Below are positions 7,559-17,018 of a DNA stretch of 64,000 nt, in pieces. Within the stretch, counting starts at the first letter, position 1. Each line of letters begins with the position of its first letter. The translations under genes and the position numbers were made by a program. The notes below the pieces were generated by a model. It did not search any database, was not told the DNA's origin, and saw nothing but the letters and a program-made list of their open reading frames with translations. Origin of the DNA: Sulfurospirillum multivorans DSM 12446 (GTDB taxonomy: Bacteria; Campylobacterota; Campylobacteria; Campylobacterales; Sulfurospirillaceae); contig NZ_CP007201.1 in NCBI RefSeq assembly GCF_000568815.1, positions 2,737,654 to 2,801,653 of the forward strand. The letters are read 5' to 3'.

Positions 7559-8341
7559 ATGGCACATCTCCTTTTAATCGTTACGATGCTCACCACCTTG
7601 AGCGTTTCCCTGTCTGCTGATGTGCTCTCCACCATCTTGGAAACTCGAAAAATTCGTGTCTGTATCTGGCCTGAGTATTATGGTATTTCGTATGTTAATC
7701 CTAGGACGCAAGAACTCGTGGGCATCGATGTGGATCTTGCCAAAGAGTTTGCCAAGGAACTGGGCGTAACCCTTGCTTTTAAAGAGAGCTCTTTTGCGAC
7801 GCTGATTCAAGACATTACGACTCAAAAATGCGATATTGCGATGTTTGCCATCGGACACACATCCGAACGCAAAGAGCGTCTTTATCTGAGTTCCCCTCAT
7901 CTTGCAAGCGATGTGTATGCCGTCACATCCAAAAGCAACAAACGCATTCAAACATGGGATGACATCGACCAAGAAGGTGTCGTGGTTGCCGTGGCAAAGG
8001 GAACGTACCATGTAGCGCTGATGCAAAAAAGTCTGCAAAAAGCCAAATTGCTCATTGTGGATTCTCTGCACGCAAGAGAACAAGAGGTCGAAGCAGGACG
8101 GGCAGATGTGTTTATGACCGATTATCCTTTTGGGATTCGTATGGTCGAAGAGCGTGAGTGGGCAAAACTGATTACACCAACGCAAGCATTTCATGTGGTT
8201 CCGTATGGTTGGGCAATGGCTCAAAATGAACCCGCGTTGCATGAAAAAGTTGAAGCATTTATCGTGGCAATCAAACACGATGGAAGGCTTTTAGAAGCGG
8301 CTAAACGTCACCATTTAGAGCCGATTGTTTTTTCCAAGTAG
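7559..8341 (+). CDS. Periplasmic amino-acid-type solute-binding protein (SBP_bac_3)
   Basis: 260 residues from the ATG at 7559, chosen because AAAGG lies nine bases upstream and a signal peptide (HLLLIVTMLTTLSVSLSA) follows immediately; a longer reading from 7508 would bury it. The family-3 pattern is visible: IRVCIWPEYYGISY, then ELVGIDVDLAKEFAKELGV, then the CDIAMFAIGHTSERKERLYLS core. No permease or ATPase is near. It ends nine bases before a membrane diguanylate cyclase, so it more likely presents a ligand to that sensor, or acts as its soluble receptor, than feeds a transporter; that link is inference. Confidence 0.85.
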   Translation: MAHLLLIVTMLTTLSVSLSADVLSTILETRKIRVCIWPEYYGISYVNPRTQELVGIDVDLAKEFAKELGVTLAFKESSFATLIQDITTQKCDIAMFAIGHTSERKERLYLSSPHLASDVYAVTSKSNKRIQTWDDIDQEGVVVAVAKGTYHVALMQKSLQKAKLLIVDSLHAREQEVEAGRADVFMTDYPFGIRMVEEREWAKLITPTQAFHVVPYGWAMAQNEPALHEKVEAFIVAIKHDGRLLEAAKRHHLEPIVFSK

Positions 8342-8350
8342 GAGAGCCTT

Positions 8351-10594
8351 ATGCAGACGTTCCTAAGAAGAGAGAAAAAAATCGTACGCTATTTGATAGC
8401 AGGGTTTATCATCGTTGCTCTTCTGATCGGACTCATTTTTATCGCTGTCTCCAACTTACGCCAAGAGGCGATTCAAACCCACCGCCACATTGCCAATCTT
8501 CATGCTTATACGCTTGAAGAGCACTTTTCACAAACGCTTCAACACATCAGCCTCACGATGGATCGTCTAGCCCCTCTTAGCCATGAAGAACCTTCGCAAG
8601 AAGGGCTCTCTTCCATTTTTAGCGAGCTTTTGCATAATGCACCGTATCTCAGATCACTCTCACTTTTAGATGAAAAAGGGGCGATTATCGCCAGTTCTCA
8701 CGAACCAAATATCGGAGAGAAAATTTCTTTAGAGCATTTTTTGCCCATTCCTTTTGGAGAGACACCGCTCTTACGCATTGGTCTGCCCTGGGAAGGAAGG
8801 GATTTTGATGTAGCACGTGAGAGTAGCATCCAAAACCCCGTTCGAGCAGATGCCATTAGCTTTCTGCCTTTACTGAAAAAAGTCTCTTTTGAAAAACGCC
8901 CTTATTTTGTTATCGCCAACCTCAACATGGATTACCTCACTAACCGCTACACCTATACTCTTCCTCTTGAGCAAGGCTCCCTCACGTTATGGCGCATTGA
9001 TGGGATTTTGCTTTTCAGCAGTGACCCAAACACACTGCTTGGAAGTTCGCATTACAGCAAAGAGCATCCCAAAGATAATGATGATTTTTTCACCCATATA
9101 GGCATGTACGAGCAACCCGCGCTCAATGTTTTTCGTTTGGCAAAGGTTCTCCCTTTCATGGTTGAGATACACACCAATGAAGCCAATGCACTGGATTACT
9201 GGGATAATGAGCGCCAAAAAGTGCTTGGGATCACTACGCTACTCATCGTCTTCTCAGGTGCTCTTGCGCTGGCATTAATTGTACGCTACTACAAAGAGAA
9301 TGAGCGCCAAAGAGCACAACTCTCGTATGAAAAACAGTTCCGCGTGGCGATGGAAGCAACCCAAACAGGACTTTGGACGTGGGATTTTAAAATCAATCGT
9401 ATCGCCTGGGACCCACAATGCTTTCTTCTTCTCGGATTAGAACCGGGCGTATTTGAGCCTTCATGGGATAAAATTTTTGCCCTAACGCATCCTGAAGATG
9501 CCCTCAACATGCGTTCCTCCATCCAAGAGCAGATCAGGGCGCACTCAAGCTTTTTGATTGAGCGGCGCATGAAGACAGCGAATGAACTGTGGGTATGGAT
9601 TCAAGTGCGTGGTAAAGTCATCGAATGGTCAAAAGAGCATGAGCCCACGCTACTGACAGGCGTTTACATTAACATTGATGCACAAAAAAGAGCCGAGCAG
9701 CTTCACCTCTCCGCCGTTGCGTTTGAGACCCAAGAGGCGATTTTGATCACCGATGCTAAAGAGAGAGTCGTGAAAGTCAACGAAGCGTTTACGCGCATTA
9801 CGGGCTACCGTGAACAGGAGATGATTGGCAAAACGCCACGCATTCTCAAATCCGATAAACACGATAACACCTTTTACGAATCGATGTGGAAAGGACTGTT
9901 GGAACATGGCTATTGGCAAGGAGAACTGTGGAATAAGCGCAAAAATGGTGAAATCTACGCTGAATCCATCACAATCACCGCGATTCGCGATGCGAAAGGC
10001 AAAACAACGCATTATATCGCCAATTTTAACGACATCACAACCCATAAAGCAGCGCAACAACAGATACAAGCGCTCGCCTACTATGATCCGCTTACCCATC
10101 TTGCCAACCGACGCTTACTCGATGAAACCCTTGAGCAGACCATTCGCCACAGCATTGAAGAGAGACATTTTGGAGCACTTCTTTTTATTGATTTAGACCA
10201 TTTTAAAGAGCTCAACGACACACACGGACACGACGCTGGTGATATGCTCTTGATTCAAACCGCTTCAAGACTCAAAGAGAGTATTCGCGAAAGCGATATG
10301 GTCGCACGCCTTGGAGGCGATGAGTTTATCGTTTTACTTAAAAATTTGGGCACGCAAAAAGGAATTGCGGAGCATCTGACGCAAAGCATTGCCAAAAAGA
10401 TTCTAGCCCTCTTATGCGAACCCTACGCCCTCGCCCACGGTAATTATCTCCTTGGTGCTAGCATCGGCTGTACCATTTTTGGAACGCATGCAAACATCGA
10501 TGGTGCGATGCTTATCAAAGAAGCCGACATTGCGATGTACCAGGCCAAAGAGAGCGGACGCAGTACTATCTGTTTTTATGGAGCACAAAGCTAA
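8351..10594 (+). CDS. Membrane sensor diguanylate cyclase (PAS-PAS-GGDEF)
   Basis: 747 residues. A membrane helix (about residues 14-34), a periplasmic sensor region (35-295), a second helix (about 296-318), two PAS/PAC modules (about 330-450 and 455-575) and a C-terminal GGDEF domain. The active-site motif RLGGDEF is intact (GGDEF at residues 655-659) and the inhibitory RxxD site (RESD) sits five residues before it, so product feedback by cyclic di-GMP is likely. There is no EAL domain. It would make cyclic di-GMP in response to a periplasmic signal, perhaps through the binding protein encoded immediately upstream. Confidence 0.92.
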   Translation: MQTFLRREKKIVRYLIAGFIIVALLIGLIFIAVSNLRQEAIQTHRHIANLHAYTLEEHFSQTLQHISLTMDRLAPLSHEEPSQEGLSSIFSELLHNAPYLRSLSLLDEKGAIIASSHEPNIGEKISLEHFLPIPFGETPLLRIGLPWEGRDFDVARESSIQNPVRADAISFLPLLKKVSFEKRPYFVIANLNMDYLTNRYTYTLPLEQGSLTLWRIDGILLFSSDPNTLLGSSHYSKEHPKDNDDFFTHIGMYEQPALNVFRLAKVLPFMVEIHTNEANALDYWDNERQKVLGITTLLIVFSGALALALIVRYYKENERQRAQLSYEKQFRVAMEATQTGLWTWDFKINRIAWDPQCFLLLGLEPGVFEPSWDKIFALTHPEDALNMRSSIQEQIRAHSSFLIERRMKTANELWVWIQVRGKVIEWSKEHEPTLLTGVYINIDAQKRAEQLHLSAVAFETQEAILITDAKERVVKVNEAFTRITGYREQEMIGKTPRILKSDKHDNTFYESMWKGLLEHGYWQGELWNKRKNGEIYAESITITAIRDAKGKTTHYIANFNDITTHKAAQQQIQALAYYDPLTHLANRRLLDETLEQTIRHSIEERHFGALLFIDLDHFKELNDTHGHDAGDMLLIQTASRLKESIRESDMVARLGGDEFIVLLKNLGTQKGIAEHLTQSIAKKILALLCEPYALAHGNYLLGASIGCTIFGTHANIDGAMLIKEADIAMYQAKESGRSTICFYGAQS

Positions 10595-10742
10595 AAAAAT
10601 GAAAATGAAACAAACCACCTTATGTCAAATACGTGCTCACAGAGTCTATAAAACAGCCCCAATGCTTAGTTTTTAAAGGCTAACTTAAAACCAAGCTGTA
10701 ACGTTCATAAAGAAGAGTATACTGGATACGAAAGGCTCTTAA

Positions 10743-11396
10743 ATGAACGATCAGCAGCTTCTCACCCTTTTTATAGGGATTATCATGGTGTGCATGGTTA
10801 TTATCGCCGCCGCTATTGTTTTTCTTACACTTAAACATATCACTGCCATGCACAAAGCAACCGCGTTTATCGCTCTTAGCCAAAATGAATTAAGCGGACT
10901 TTGTCAAAAAGCCACATTCATGCTAGACGATGTCAGCGACCTCACAGCTACGCTCGAAGAAAAAAGTCGTTTTTTAGCACAAAAAGCATCAGGAAGTATC
11001 GCTCAATTTTCCCATGTCACAACGGCTATCACACTCTTTTCACAGCTGTTTAGCAAAAATAAAAACTCAAAAGAGGACACAATGAATCAAAATCACTTAC
11101 TCAGTTTCGCACTCGGTGCGACGATTACAGGTATTAGCGCGTATTATGTGTATAAAAACAAAGATGAGATCAGCAGTAAACTCAGTGATCTCGAAGAGAC
11201 ATTAACGGATGATTACGAAATCTTGGTCGAGAAAGCCAAAGCAAAATTTGAAGCACTCAGCCAAGCCTTTAAAGAGACAACCCAAAACGTTATCAACACC
11301 GATATGGACGATGTCATGAAAGGCAGCAAAATCAAACACCTGATGAAAAAACTTGAAAAACTTCAAAAAGAGATCCAAGTACTCACCAAAAACTAA
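10743..11396 (+). CDS. Membrane-anchored coiled-coil protein, apparent fusion of two small proteins
   Basis: 217 residues in one frame but with two distinct halves. Residues 1-110 have an N-terminal membrane helix (TLFIGIIMVCMVIIAAAIVFLTL) and a helical tail as in DUF948-type proteins. Residues 113-217 begin MNQNHLLSFALGATITGISAYYVYKNKDEI, the start of a YtxH-like protein, with a second membrane helix and a long coiled coil. An internal ATG at 11082 is preceded by AAGAGGACACA, a good ribosome site. The locus may therefore make both the long product and a separate 104-residue protein. Function unknown; such proteins are often envelope or stress related. Confidence 0.6.
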   Translation: MNDQQLLTLFIGIIMVCMVIIAAAIVFLTLKHITAMHKATAFIALSQNELSGLCQKATFMLDDVSDLTATLEEKSRFLAQKASGSIAQFSHVTTAITLFSQLFSKNKNSKEDTMNQNHLLSFALGATITGISAYYVYKNKDEISSKLSDLEETLTDDYEILVEKAKAKFEALSQAFKETTQNVINTDMDDVMKGSKIKHLMKKLEKLQKEIQVLTKN

Positions 11397-11411
11397 GCTT
11401 TTAATGCAGTC

Positions 11412-12485
11412 CTACGCATGACCAAGATGTGAGCGGTTGGCTTTGCGTAAGGCTCTTAGCGTCGTAATGGCAAGTGCGATAATCGCAGGCCCTAAGATAA
11501 ATCCCCAAAATCCAAACGTGGCAAGTCCACCCACAATCGCAAAAAAGATGATAAATTCATTGACCCGTTTTTTACCGTTACTGAGTGTTTTATTGACAAA
11601 ATTAAGCAGCACCAGTTTGACAATATTGTCAATAAAAAACGCCAACATCGCCCACGAATACGCCGCTATAATGATGGCATTGATCGTATTGCCTTGAAAG
11701 TATTCATTTGCCGCAATCGGTATCCACACAAGCGCCGTTCCTGCAATGGGAATAATCGACGCGATCCCCGCAAGAAATCCTAACAACAAAGCATTGTAAC
11801 CATCAAAAAATGCGATAAAAACGCCAAAAGCAACCCCTTGCGCAACCATCACGCCCGTAAGGCTGTAAAACACGACCGCCATCGTCGTTGTCATCTCCTC
11901 TAAAAAATCGCGCTTCGTAGAACGACTTAAGGGAATGATCGGGAACAAAAACAGAATAATTTTGCGCCCATAGAGGGTAAGAAAAAAGAAAAAGACAATG
12001 ACCATCGCCATATCCACCAGCATCGCCATAAACGTTTTCAGTCCATTACCCAGCCAACTGGCTAACGTAGTGGTAATCTCCTCTTTGTGCAGTTTTGACA
12101 TCTCGATCAAACTCTCAAGGGGAGAGACAATCCACGTCAAATAACTCGGCAGATGCCTACTTTGCACCTCAATTTGATCACCAATGGAGCGAATCATATC
12201 GAGCGTGTCCGAAGGGTGACTGAGAAGATTGAATAAAAAAAGCGTAATCGGCACAAAAATAATCAACGAAAATGCCAAGGTCACAATGCTCGCCGAAAGT
12301 ATTGGCGCACTCTTTTGAAGCAGGGGCTGTTTGATAAGAAAACGCTCCAAAAGATGATGCAAAGGCGACACGGCTAATGCCATCAAAAGAGCGACAAAAA
12401 AACTTTTTAAAAACGGGAAAAAGAGCCAAATAATCAGTACTAAAATGCCAAGCCCCAGCCAACGTAAAAAAGAGTTTTGTATCAT
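11412..12485 (-). CDS. AI-2E family transporter (PerM/TqsA-like)
   Basis: 357 residues from the ATG at 12485, which has AAAGG eight bases upstream; an ATG ten codons earlier lacks a ribosome site. Seven to eight membrane helices with the family arrangement: two N-terminal helices (residues 9-50), one near 60-85, a soluble segment, then the cluster from 150 on, with GGLATFGFWGFILGPAIIALAITT near the C-terminus, the best-conserved AI-2E block (FGxxGxxxGPxxxA). Family members export autoinducer-2 or act as sodium/proton antiporters; the substrate here is unknown. It stands alone, convergent with the coiled-coil gene. Confidence 0.85.
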   Translation of the reverse strand: MIQNSFLRWLGLGILVLIIWLFFPFLKSFFVALLMALAVSPLHHLLERFLIKQPLLQKSAPILSASIVTLAFSLIIFVPITLFLFNLLSHPSDTLDMIRSIGDQIEVQSRHLPSYLTWIVSPLESLIEMSKLHKEEITTTLASWLGNGLKTFMAMLVDMAMVIVFFFFLTLYGRKIILFLFPIIPLSRSTKRDFLEEMTTTMAVVFYSLTGVMVAQGVAFGVFIAFFDGYNALLLGFLAGIASIIPIAGTALVWIPIAANEYFQGNTINAIIIAAYSWAMLAFFIDNIVKLVLLNFVNKTLSNGKKRVNEFIIFFAIVGGLATFGFWGFILGPAIIALAITTLRALRKANRSHLGHA

Positions 12486-12578
12486 GGTATCTGCCTTTGA
12501 AGTACTGAATAACATCCGTTAGGGCACAGTATACCCAAATACCCGCTCCTTCAAGATTTGACTCTTAAGCAGAGGTTT

Positions 12579-13607
12579 TCACGCCTCTTTCGAGGGCACT
12601 TTGATCGCTGATTTGGCAAAGCTTACATAGACATTTTGCGATGGGTAGAAGTGGTAGCGTTTGAAATATTCAAAGCTTTCGATGCACTCTAGGACGTGCT
12701 TGCCGATGACGATTTTAAGGGAAATCTCATTGGTTTTGGTGACATGTAAAACGTCACGAATGACGCCTGTTAGACAGACGGTATCGTCTTTACATGTAAA
12801 GGGTTCGATGGCGATAGAAATGTCGCGTGGATTGATCGCCACACCTCGTTTTTCGCCGATGCGATAGCTTTTGGGGAGCGACATACTTTGGGTGTCATCG
12901 AAGTCAAAAAAGCGCTCATTACCACTTTCGCGCCATTTTCCTACGATGAGATTGGTTGTTGAAAAGTCCATCAATCGCCCGAAGTGAAGCCCGACTTTGC
13001 GTGTGGCGATTTCACTCAGCCATAAAAGGTCGTGGCTGGCGATCACGATGGTCGTACCCCATTCACGGTTCGCGTGTAAAATGGCATCGGTAAATTGCGG
13101 AACACCGCTGTAATCAAGGCTGTTCGTTGGCTCATCGAGCAGAAGCATTTTAGGGCGAAGCACGAGTCTGGAAGCCAGCGCCACGCGTTGGGTCTCGCCA
13201 CTGGAGAGCTCATGCCATGCGCGGTGCAGAAATTTTTTAGGCAAAAGCCCGACCAATTCTAACGCTTCGTTCATGCGACTTTGCGCATCTTCGAGCGTAC
13301 CCCGAATCTTCAGTCCAAAGAGAAGATTTTCCCGCACGGTACGCTTAAGCAAGTACGGCTCAGGCAGTAAAATGCCAATTTCACGCCTTACATGTAAAGG
13401 GATGGAGTCTGCATCAAACCCACGGTACTTTAGCGTTCCACTTTGTGCTGCTTCTAAAAATGCAAGGTGACGCAGAAGGGTGCTTTTACCACTGCCATTG
13501 GAGCCCACAAGCCCTAAAATTTCGCCCTCTTCAACGCTGAGGGAAGCAATGTCTAAAACAGGTTTTTCACCATACAAGGTGCGTATACGGTTAAGTTCAT
13601 ACATCAT
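12579..13607 (-). CDS. tupC: Tungstate ABC transporter ATP-binding protein TupC
   Basis: 342 residues. Walker A GSNGSGKST at residues 35-43, signature LSSGE at 134-138, Walker B MLLLDEP at 154-160 and the switch His in IASHDLL. A C-terminal extension from about residue 225 looks like a TOBE-type domain (GVAINPRDISIAIEPF), as in molybdate and tungstate importers. The start overlaps the tupB stop. It energises uptake of tungstate through TupB. Two TTACATGTAA palindromes (12790 and 13388) lie inside the gene. A hairpin at 12571-12588 overlaps the stop codon and probably ends the transcript. Confidence 0.88.
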   Translation of the reverse strand: MMYELNRIRTLYGEKPVLDIASLSVEEGEILGLVGSNGSGKSTLLRHLAFLEAAQSGTLKYRGFDADSIPLHVRREIGILLPEPYLLKRTVRENLLFGLKIRGTLEDAQSRMNEALELVGLLPKKFLHRAWHELSSGETQRVALASRLVLRPKMLLLDEPTNSLDYSGVPQFTDAILHANREWGTTIVIASHDLLWLSEIATRKVGLHFGRLMDFSTTNLIVGKWRESGNERFFDFDDTQSMSLPKSYRIGEKRGVAINPRDISIAIEPFTCKDDTVCLTGVIRDVLHVTKTNEISLKIVIGKHVLECIESFEYFKRYHFYPSQNVYVSFAKSAIKVPSKEA

Positions 13608-14305
13608 ACGATGATTCTCGCACGTTTTTTCAAAAAGAAGAGCGCAAAATTGAGTAAAAAGGCGATGCTCATGAGCACCAATCCCAGCGAAATGCCCATC
13701 GCAAATTCGCCTTTATTGGTCTCCAAGGAAATCGCTGTGGTGATCGTGCGCGTAAACCATTTAATGTTTCCACCGATCATCATCGCGATGCCCACTTCCG
13801 CCACTACACGACCATACGCCGCCACCGCAACAGCAATGAGTGCGTGACGAAGCTCCCACACCACACTTTGGATCATCTGTACCATCGTCAAGCCAAACGA
13901 AGCCAGCGTGAGGTAAAGTTTTTTCTCCATCCCCTCAACCGCCGTGGCACTCAACGAGACGATAATCGGCAACGCCAAAAGTGTTTGCCCAATCACAATG
14001 CCCGGTAACGTGTAGAGCAATTCATAGCTTCCAAAAGGGCCACGATGGGAGATAAATGCATAGACAATGAGTCCTACCACCACGGTCGGAATGGCAAGAA
14101 GTGTGTCGGAGAGAAGTTTCAAAAATTTTCGCCCCGGAAATTGAAAAAATCCCAAACAAAAGCCCAATGGAAGTCCAATACAAATACTCAAAACAATAGA
14201 AAGTGATGAGCTTTTAAGCGTCACATCGATAGCCGATATGGTCTCAGGATCGAGATTGATCAGCAACCAAAACGCCTCTTTTAAACCCGATAAAATAAAA
14301 TCCAA
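13604..14305 (-). CDS. tupB: Tungstate ABC transporter permease TupB
   Basis: 233 residues with five to six membrane helices. The EAA-type loop that docks the ATPase is visible as LASFGLTMVQMIQSVVWELRHALIAVAVAAYGRVVAEVG, matching the TupB/WtpB pattern around residues 133-172. It is transcribed with tupC (overlapping ends) and divergently from tupA, 96 bases away. Together they form TupABC, the high-affinity tungstate importer; in Campylobacterota tungsten is preferred for formate dehydrogenase, which fits the neighbourhood. Confidence 0.88.
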   Translation of the reverse strand: MDFILSGLKEAFWLLINLDPETISAIDVTLKSSSLSIVLSICIGLPLGFCLGFFQFPGRKFLKLLSDTLLAIPTVVVGLIVYAFISHRGPFGSYELLYTLPGIVIGQTLLALPIIVSLSATAVEGMEKKLYLTLASFGLTMVQMIQSVVWELRHALIAVAVAAYGRVVAEVGIAMMIGGNIKWFTRTITTAISLETNKGEFAMGISLGLVLMSIAFLLNFALFFLKKRARIIV

Positions 14306-14356
14306 AAATCATCCCTCTTTTACATGTAATTTAAAAAAAGATACGCTACACTACAA

Positions 14357-14375
14357 ATATGCTTAATATACATAT
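14357..14375. promoter_or_regulatory. ATATGC-N7-ACATAT operator upstream of tupA
   Basis: Inverted repeat ATATGC, seven bases, ACATAT in the tupB-tupA divergent spacer, 27-45 bases before the tupA start. It is one of six matches in the window to ATATGC-N7-GCATAT, all beside tungstate/molybdate or formate dehydrogenase genes. Confidence 0.6.
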
Positions 14376-14401
14376 TCTATTAATCTTAGGAGGATTATTC
14401 A

Positions 14402-15235
14402 ATGTTTTCAGTAAAGAACCGCTTAAAAGGTAAACTGCTCTTTTCCCTTCTTGCCCTCAGTTCACTGCTTTGTGCAACTGATCTTAAAATGGCAACCACC
14501 ACCAGTACCGGAGACACAGGTCTTTTAGATGTGCTTGTTCCTCAATATAAAGCCGACACAGGCGTTGATCTTAAATGGGTCGCTGTAGGGACAGGCAATG
14601 CACTCAAACTCGGTGAAAACTGCGATGTCAGTGTCGTTTTTGTGCACGCTCCTAAATCAGAGCTTGAGTATGTCGAAAAAGGCTTTGGTGTCAACCGCAC
14701 ACCTGTCATGTACAATGACTTCGTCATCATTGGAAATCCTGAATTAAAGGCTAAATTTGCAGGCAAAAGCATCTCAGAAGTCTTTAAAACCATCGAAACA
14801 GAACAGATTAAATTCGTCAGTCGTGGTGACAAATCGGGGACACATTCCAAAGAAAAAAATGTATGGAATGCTGCAGTAGGTCATGTACCTGAAAAACAAC
14901 CATGGTATCTTGAATCAGGGCAAGGTATGATTGCAACCATTAATATTGCCGATGAACAAAAAGGTGTCACACTCACGGATCGTGGAACGTACATCAAATA
15001 CGAAGCAAACCACAAAGGCAAGCCACCATTGGTCATTGTGTATGAGGGTGATAAAAACTTGAAAAACTTATATTCTGTTATGGCGGTCAACCCAAAACGA
15101 TGTGCCAACGCAGATTACAAAGGCGCTTTAAAATTTATTGAATGGATCACAACGGATAAAGTTCAAACAGAGATTGCCAACTTTAAACTGATGGATAAAC
15201 AACTCTTTACCCCTGATTTTAAAACACGCCCTTAA
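14402..15235 (+). CDS. tupA: Tungstate ABC transporter substrate-binding protein TupA
   Basis: 277 residues with a signal peptide ending near residue 26 (SLLCATDLK). The mature protein starts with KMATTTSTGDTGLLDVL, the TTTS motif that forms the oxyanion pocket in TupA proteins. The middle contains FVSRGDKSGTHSKE with the conserved Arg that selects tungstate. A strong AGGAGG ribosome site precedes the ATG. It captures tungstate in the periplasm for TupBC, which is encoded on the opposite strand across a 96-base promoter region carrying the ATATGC-N7-GCATAT operator. Confidence 0.93.
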   Translation: MFSVKNRLKGKLLFSLLALSSLLCATDLKMATTTSTGDTGLLDVLVPQYKADTGVDLKWVAVGTGNALKLGENCDVSVVFVHAPKSELEYVEKGFGVNRTPVMYNDFVIIGNPELKAKFAGKSISEVFKTIETEQIKFVSRGDKSGTHSKEKNVWNAAVGHVPEKQPWYLESGQGMIATINIADEQKGVTLTDRGTYIKYEANHKGKPPLVIVYEGDKNLKNLYSVMAVNPKRCANADYKGALKFIEWITTDKVQTEIANFKLMDKQLFTPDFKTRP

Positions 15236-15245
15236 AACTAACCGT

Positions 15246-15270
15246 AAGACTGCCTCACAGGGGCAGTCTT
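15246..15270. terminator. Bidirectional terminator between tupA and wtpB
   Basis: AAGACTGCC and GGCAGTCTT form a perfect 9-bp stem with a 7-base loop, immediately followed by TT on the plus strand. Placed between the convergent ends of tupA and wtpB; it abuts the wtpB stop. Confidence 0.8.
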
Positions 15271-16038
15271 TTAACGTAGCCTATTATTCACAAACCTCAC
15301 ACTCAAAAAAACCATAATCGAAAGTATAATCATCACCGCCGCAACGGGTGCAGAATAACTAAGTCCAAAACTGGTAAAACGATCGTAAATAAGCACAGGT
15401 GCTGTCATGGGATGATACACTAAAATGATAACAGCCCCAAACTCTCCAAGTCCCCTTCCCCACATCATCAAACAGCCATTGACAATCTCTTTTTTAGCGT
15501 TAGGAATGGAGATAGCAAAAAAGACCTTCAGAGGGCTAGCACCAAGCGTTCGTGCTACTTTTTCAAGTTTGATGTCCACTTTTTTGAATCCCTCTTTCGC
15601 ACCGTTGATCAAAAATGTGGCGGAGAGAAACATCATGGCGATCATGATGCCTGCTTCCGTTCCGATAAATTTTATGCCAAGGGCATCAAAAAATCCCCCC
15701 AGTGACCCGTGTCCAAAAGCGACTAAAAGCGCAATGCCAGCAGCAGTGTGAGGTATCATGATAGGAATGTCTATCAGTGTTTCCACAAAAGAGCGCCCAA
15801 AAAATTCATGTCTGGCGATCAAATACGCCAAAGGAAGCCCAGTTGCTAGCGCAAACAGTGTCGAAAACAAAGAGACTTTCATCGTTAAAATAACGGAAGC
15901 ACTCACGTCGGCTTCGCCCAACGTTTGCACAAGCGTTGCAATGTCATTGCCAACAAGCATTTTAAACAAAGGCATCGTTAAAAAAAGCAACATCACCAAC
16001 CCCAAAAGCCCTAACAGTGCTGTAAACCAGTTTCTCAT
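15271..16038 (-). CDS. wtpB: Molybdate/tungstate ABC transporter permease (WtpB/ModB-like)
   Basis: 255 residues from the ATG at 16038, whose ATGA overlaps the ATPase stop. Six membrane helices. The EAA loop reads ARTLGASPLKVFFAISIPNAKKEI near residue 168-190, diagnostic of the ModB/WtpB/CysTW permeases. It forms the channel of the Wtp importer with the ATPase and binding protein encoded just upstream. Translation is probably coupled to wtpC since no ribosome site is evident. Confidence 0.88.
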   Translation of the reverse strand: MRNWFTALLGLLGLVMLLFLTMPLFKMLVGNDIATLVQTLGEADVSASVILTMKVSLFSTLFALATGLPLAYLIARHEFFGRSFVETLIDIPIMIPHTAAGIALLVAFGHGSLGGFFDALGIKFIGTEAGIMIAMMFLSATFLINGAKEGFKKVDIKLEKVARTLGASPLKVFFAISIPNAKKEIVNGCLMMWGRGLGEFGAVIILVYHPMTAPVLIYDRFTSFGLSYSAPVAAVMIILSIMVFLSVRFVNNRLR

Positions 16039-17018
16039 AAGAAGCACACATCCTTTTTCCAAAATCCAATAACGATTTTTTCACCTCTGTCGATCACACA
16101 ACTTTCATGTTCACGTTTTAAACTTTTCACAAAAAATTGGTGTTCCCCAACAGAGATAAAGAGTTTAAAGTGATCCACAATGCCCATACACTCTTCTAAT
16201 TTTCCCTCATACACAAAATCACACGCCAAATTGTTCTCTTTAGAAACGAGAATATCATTGGGATCGATAGAAAAAAGCTTTGTTTCATCGCTACCAAGTA
16301 AGCTAGTGGGCAAAATATTTTTGAACCCTAAAAACTCAGCCACTTTTAATGACGCGGGGTGAGAGAGGACTTCATTGGTTCTTCCAACTTGCTGGACTCG
16401 CCCATCCATGACAATGGCGATGCGATCAGCCAAATACGAAGCTTCACGAAAATTATGCGTTACATGTAACGTTGTAAGAGAGTAACGTCTGTGAATATCT
16501 TTGAGAAATTTCATAATGGCATTACGAAATGTCGGGTCTATAGCACTGAGAGGTTCATCCAACAGGAGAATTTTAGGGCGTGCATAAATGGCGCGTGCGA
16601 TGGCAACCCGTTGCTTTTCGCCACCTGAAAGGTTCTCCACACGTCTGTCGATGATTTTCTCCAACCCCAAAAATTGTACCAAGTCTTCTAAAAGGGCTTT
16701 GGCATCGTCGATCATTTTATAACGCCCCGCAAAAAGAATATTTTCTTTAACACTTAAATTGGGGAAAAGCGCAAAATCTTGATAAACAAAGCCAACTTCA
16801 CGATGTTCGGGTGGTTTTTTCGTAATATCTTCATCATTAAAAGAAAGCTTCCCACCCACTTTATGAAGCCCTGCAATGGACTCTAAAATGAGCGTTTTGC
16901 CCGCACCACTGTGTCCCAAAATAACAAAGTATTCGCCCTCGCCCACATCAAAACTAATGTCTTGAAGATGAAACGCCCCTACGTTACATGTAAGGGCTTG
17001 AAGTGAGAGAAAACTCAT
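16035..17018 (-). CDS. wtpC: Molybdate/tungstate ABC transporter ATP-binding protein (WtpC/ModC-like)
   Basis: 327 residues. Walker A GHSGAGKT at 35-42, signature LSGGE at 130-134, Walker B LLLDEP at 151-156, His switch in HVTHNF. The C-terminal third is a TOBE-like regulatory domain. Starts with an ATGA overlap on the wtpA stop and ends with an ATGA overlap on wtpB, so the three genes are one tightly coupled operon. Two TTACATGTAA palindromes lie inside it (16460, 16984). Confidence 0.88.
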   Translation of the reverse strand: MSFLSLQALTCNVGAFHLQDISFDVGEGEYFVILGHSGAGKTLILESIAGLHKVGGKLSFNDEDITKKPPEHREVGFVYQDFALFPNLSVKENILFAGRYKMIDDAKALLEDLVQFLGLEKIIDRRVENLSGGEKQRVAIARAIYARPKILLLDEPLSAIDPTFRNAIMKFLKDIHRRYSLTTLHVTHNFREASYLADRIAIVMDGRVQQVGRTNEVLSHPASLKVAEFLGFKNILPTSLLGSDETKLFSIDPNDILVSKENNLACDFVYEGKLEECMGIVDHFKLFISVGEHQFFVKSLKREHESCVIDRGEKIVIGFWKKDVCFL

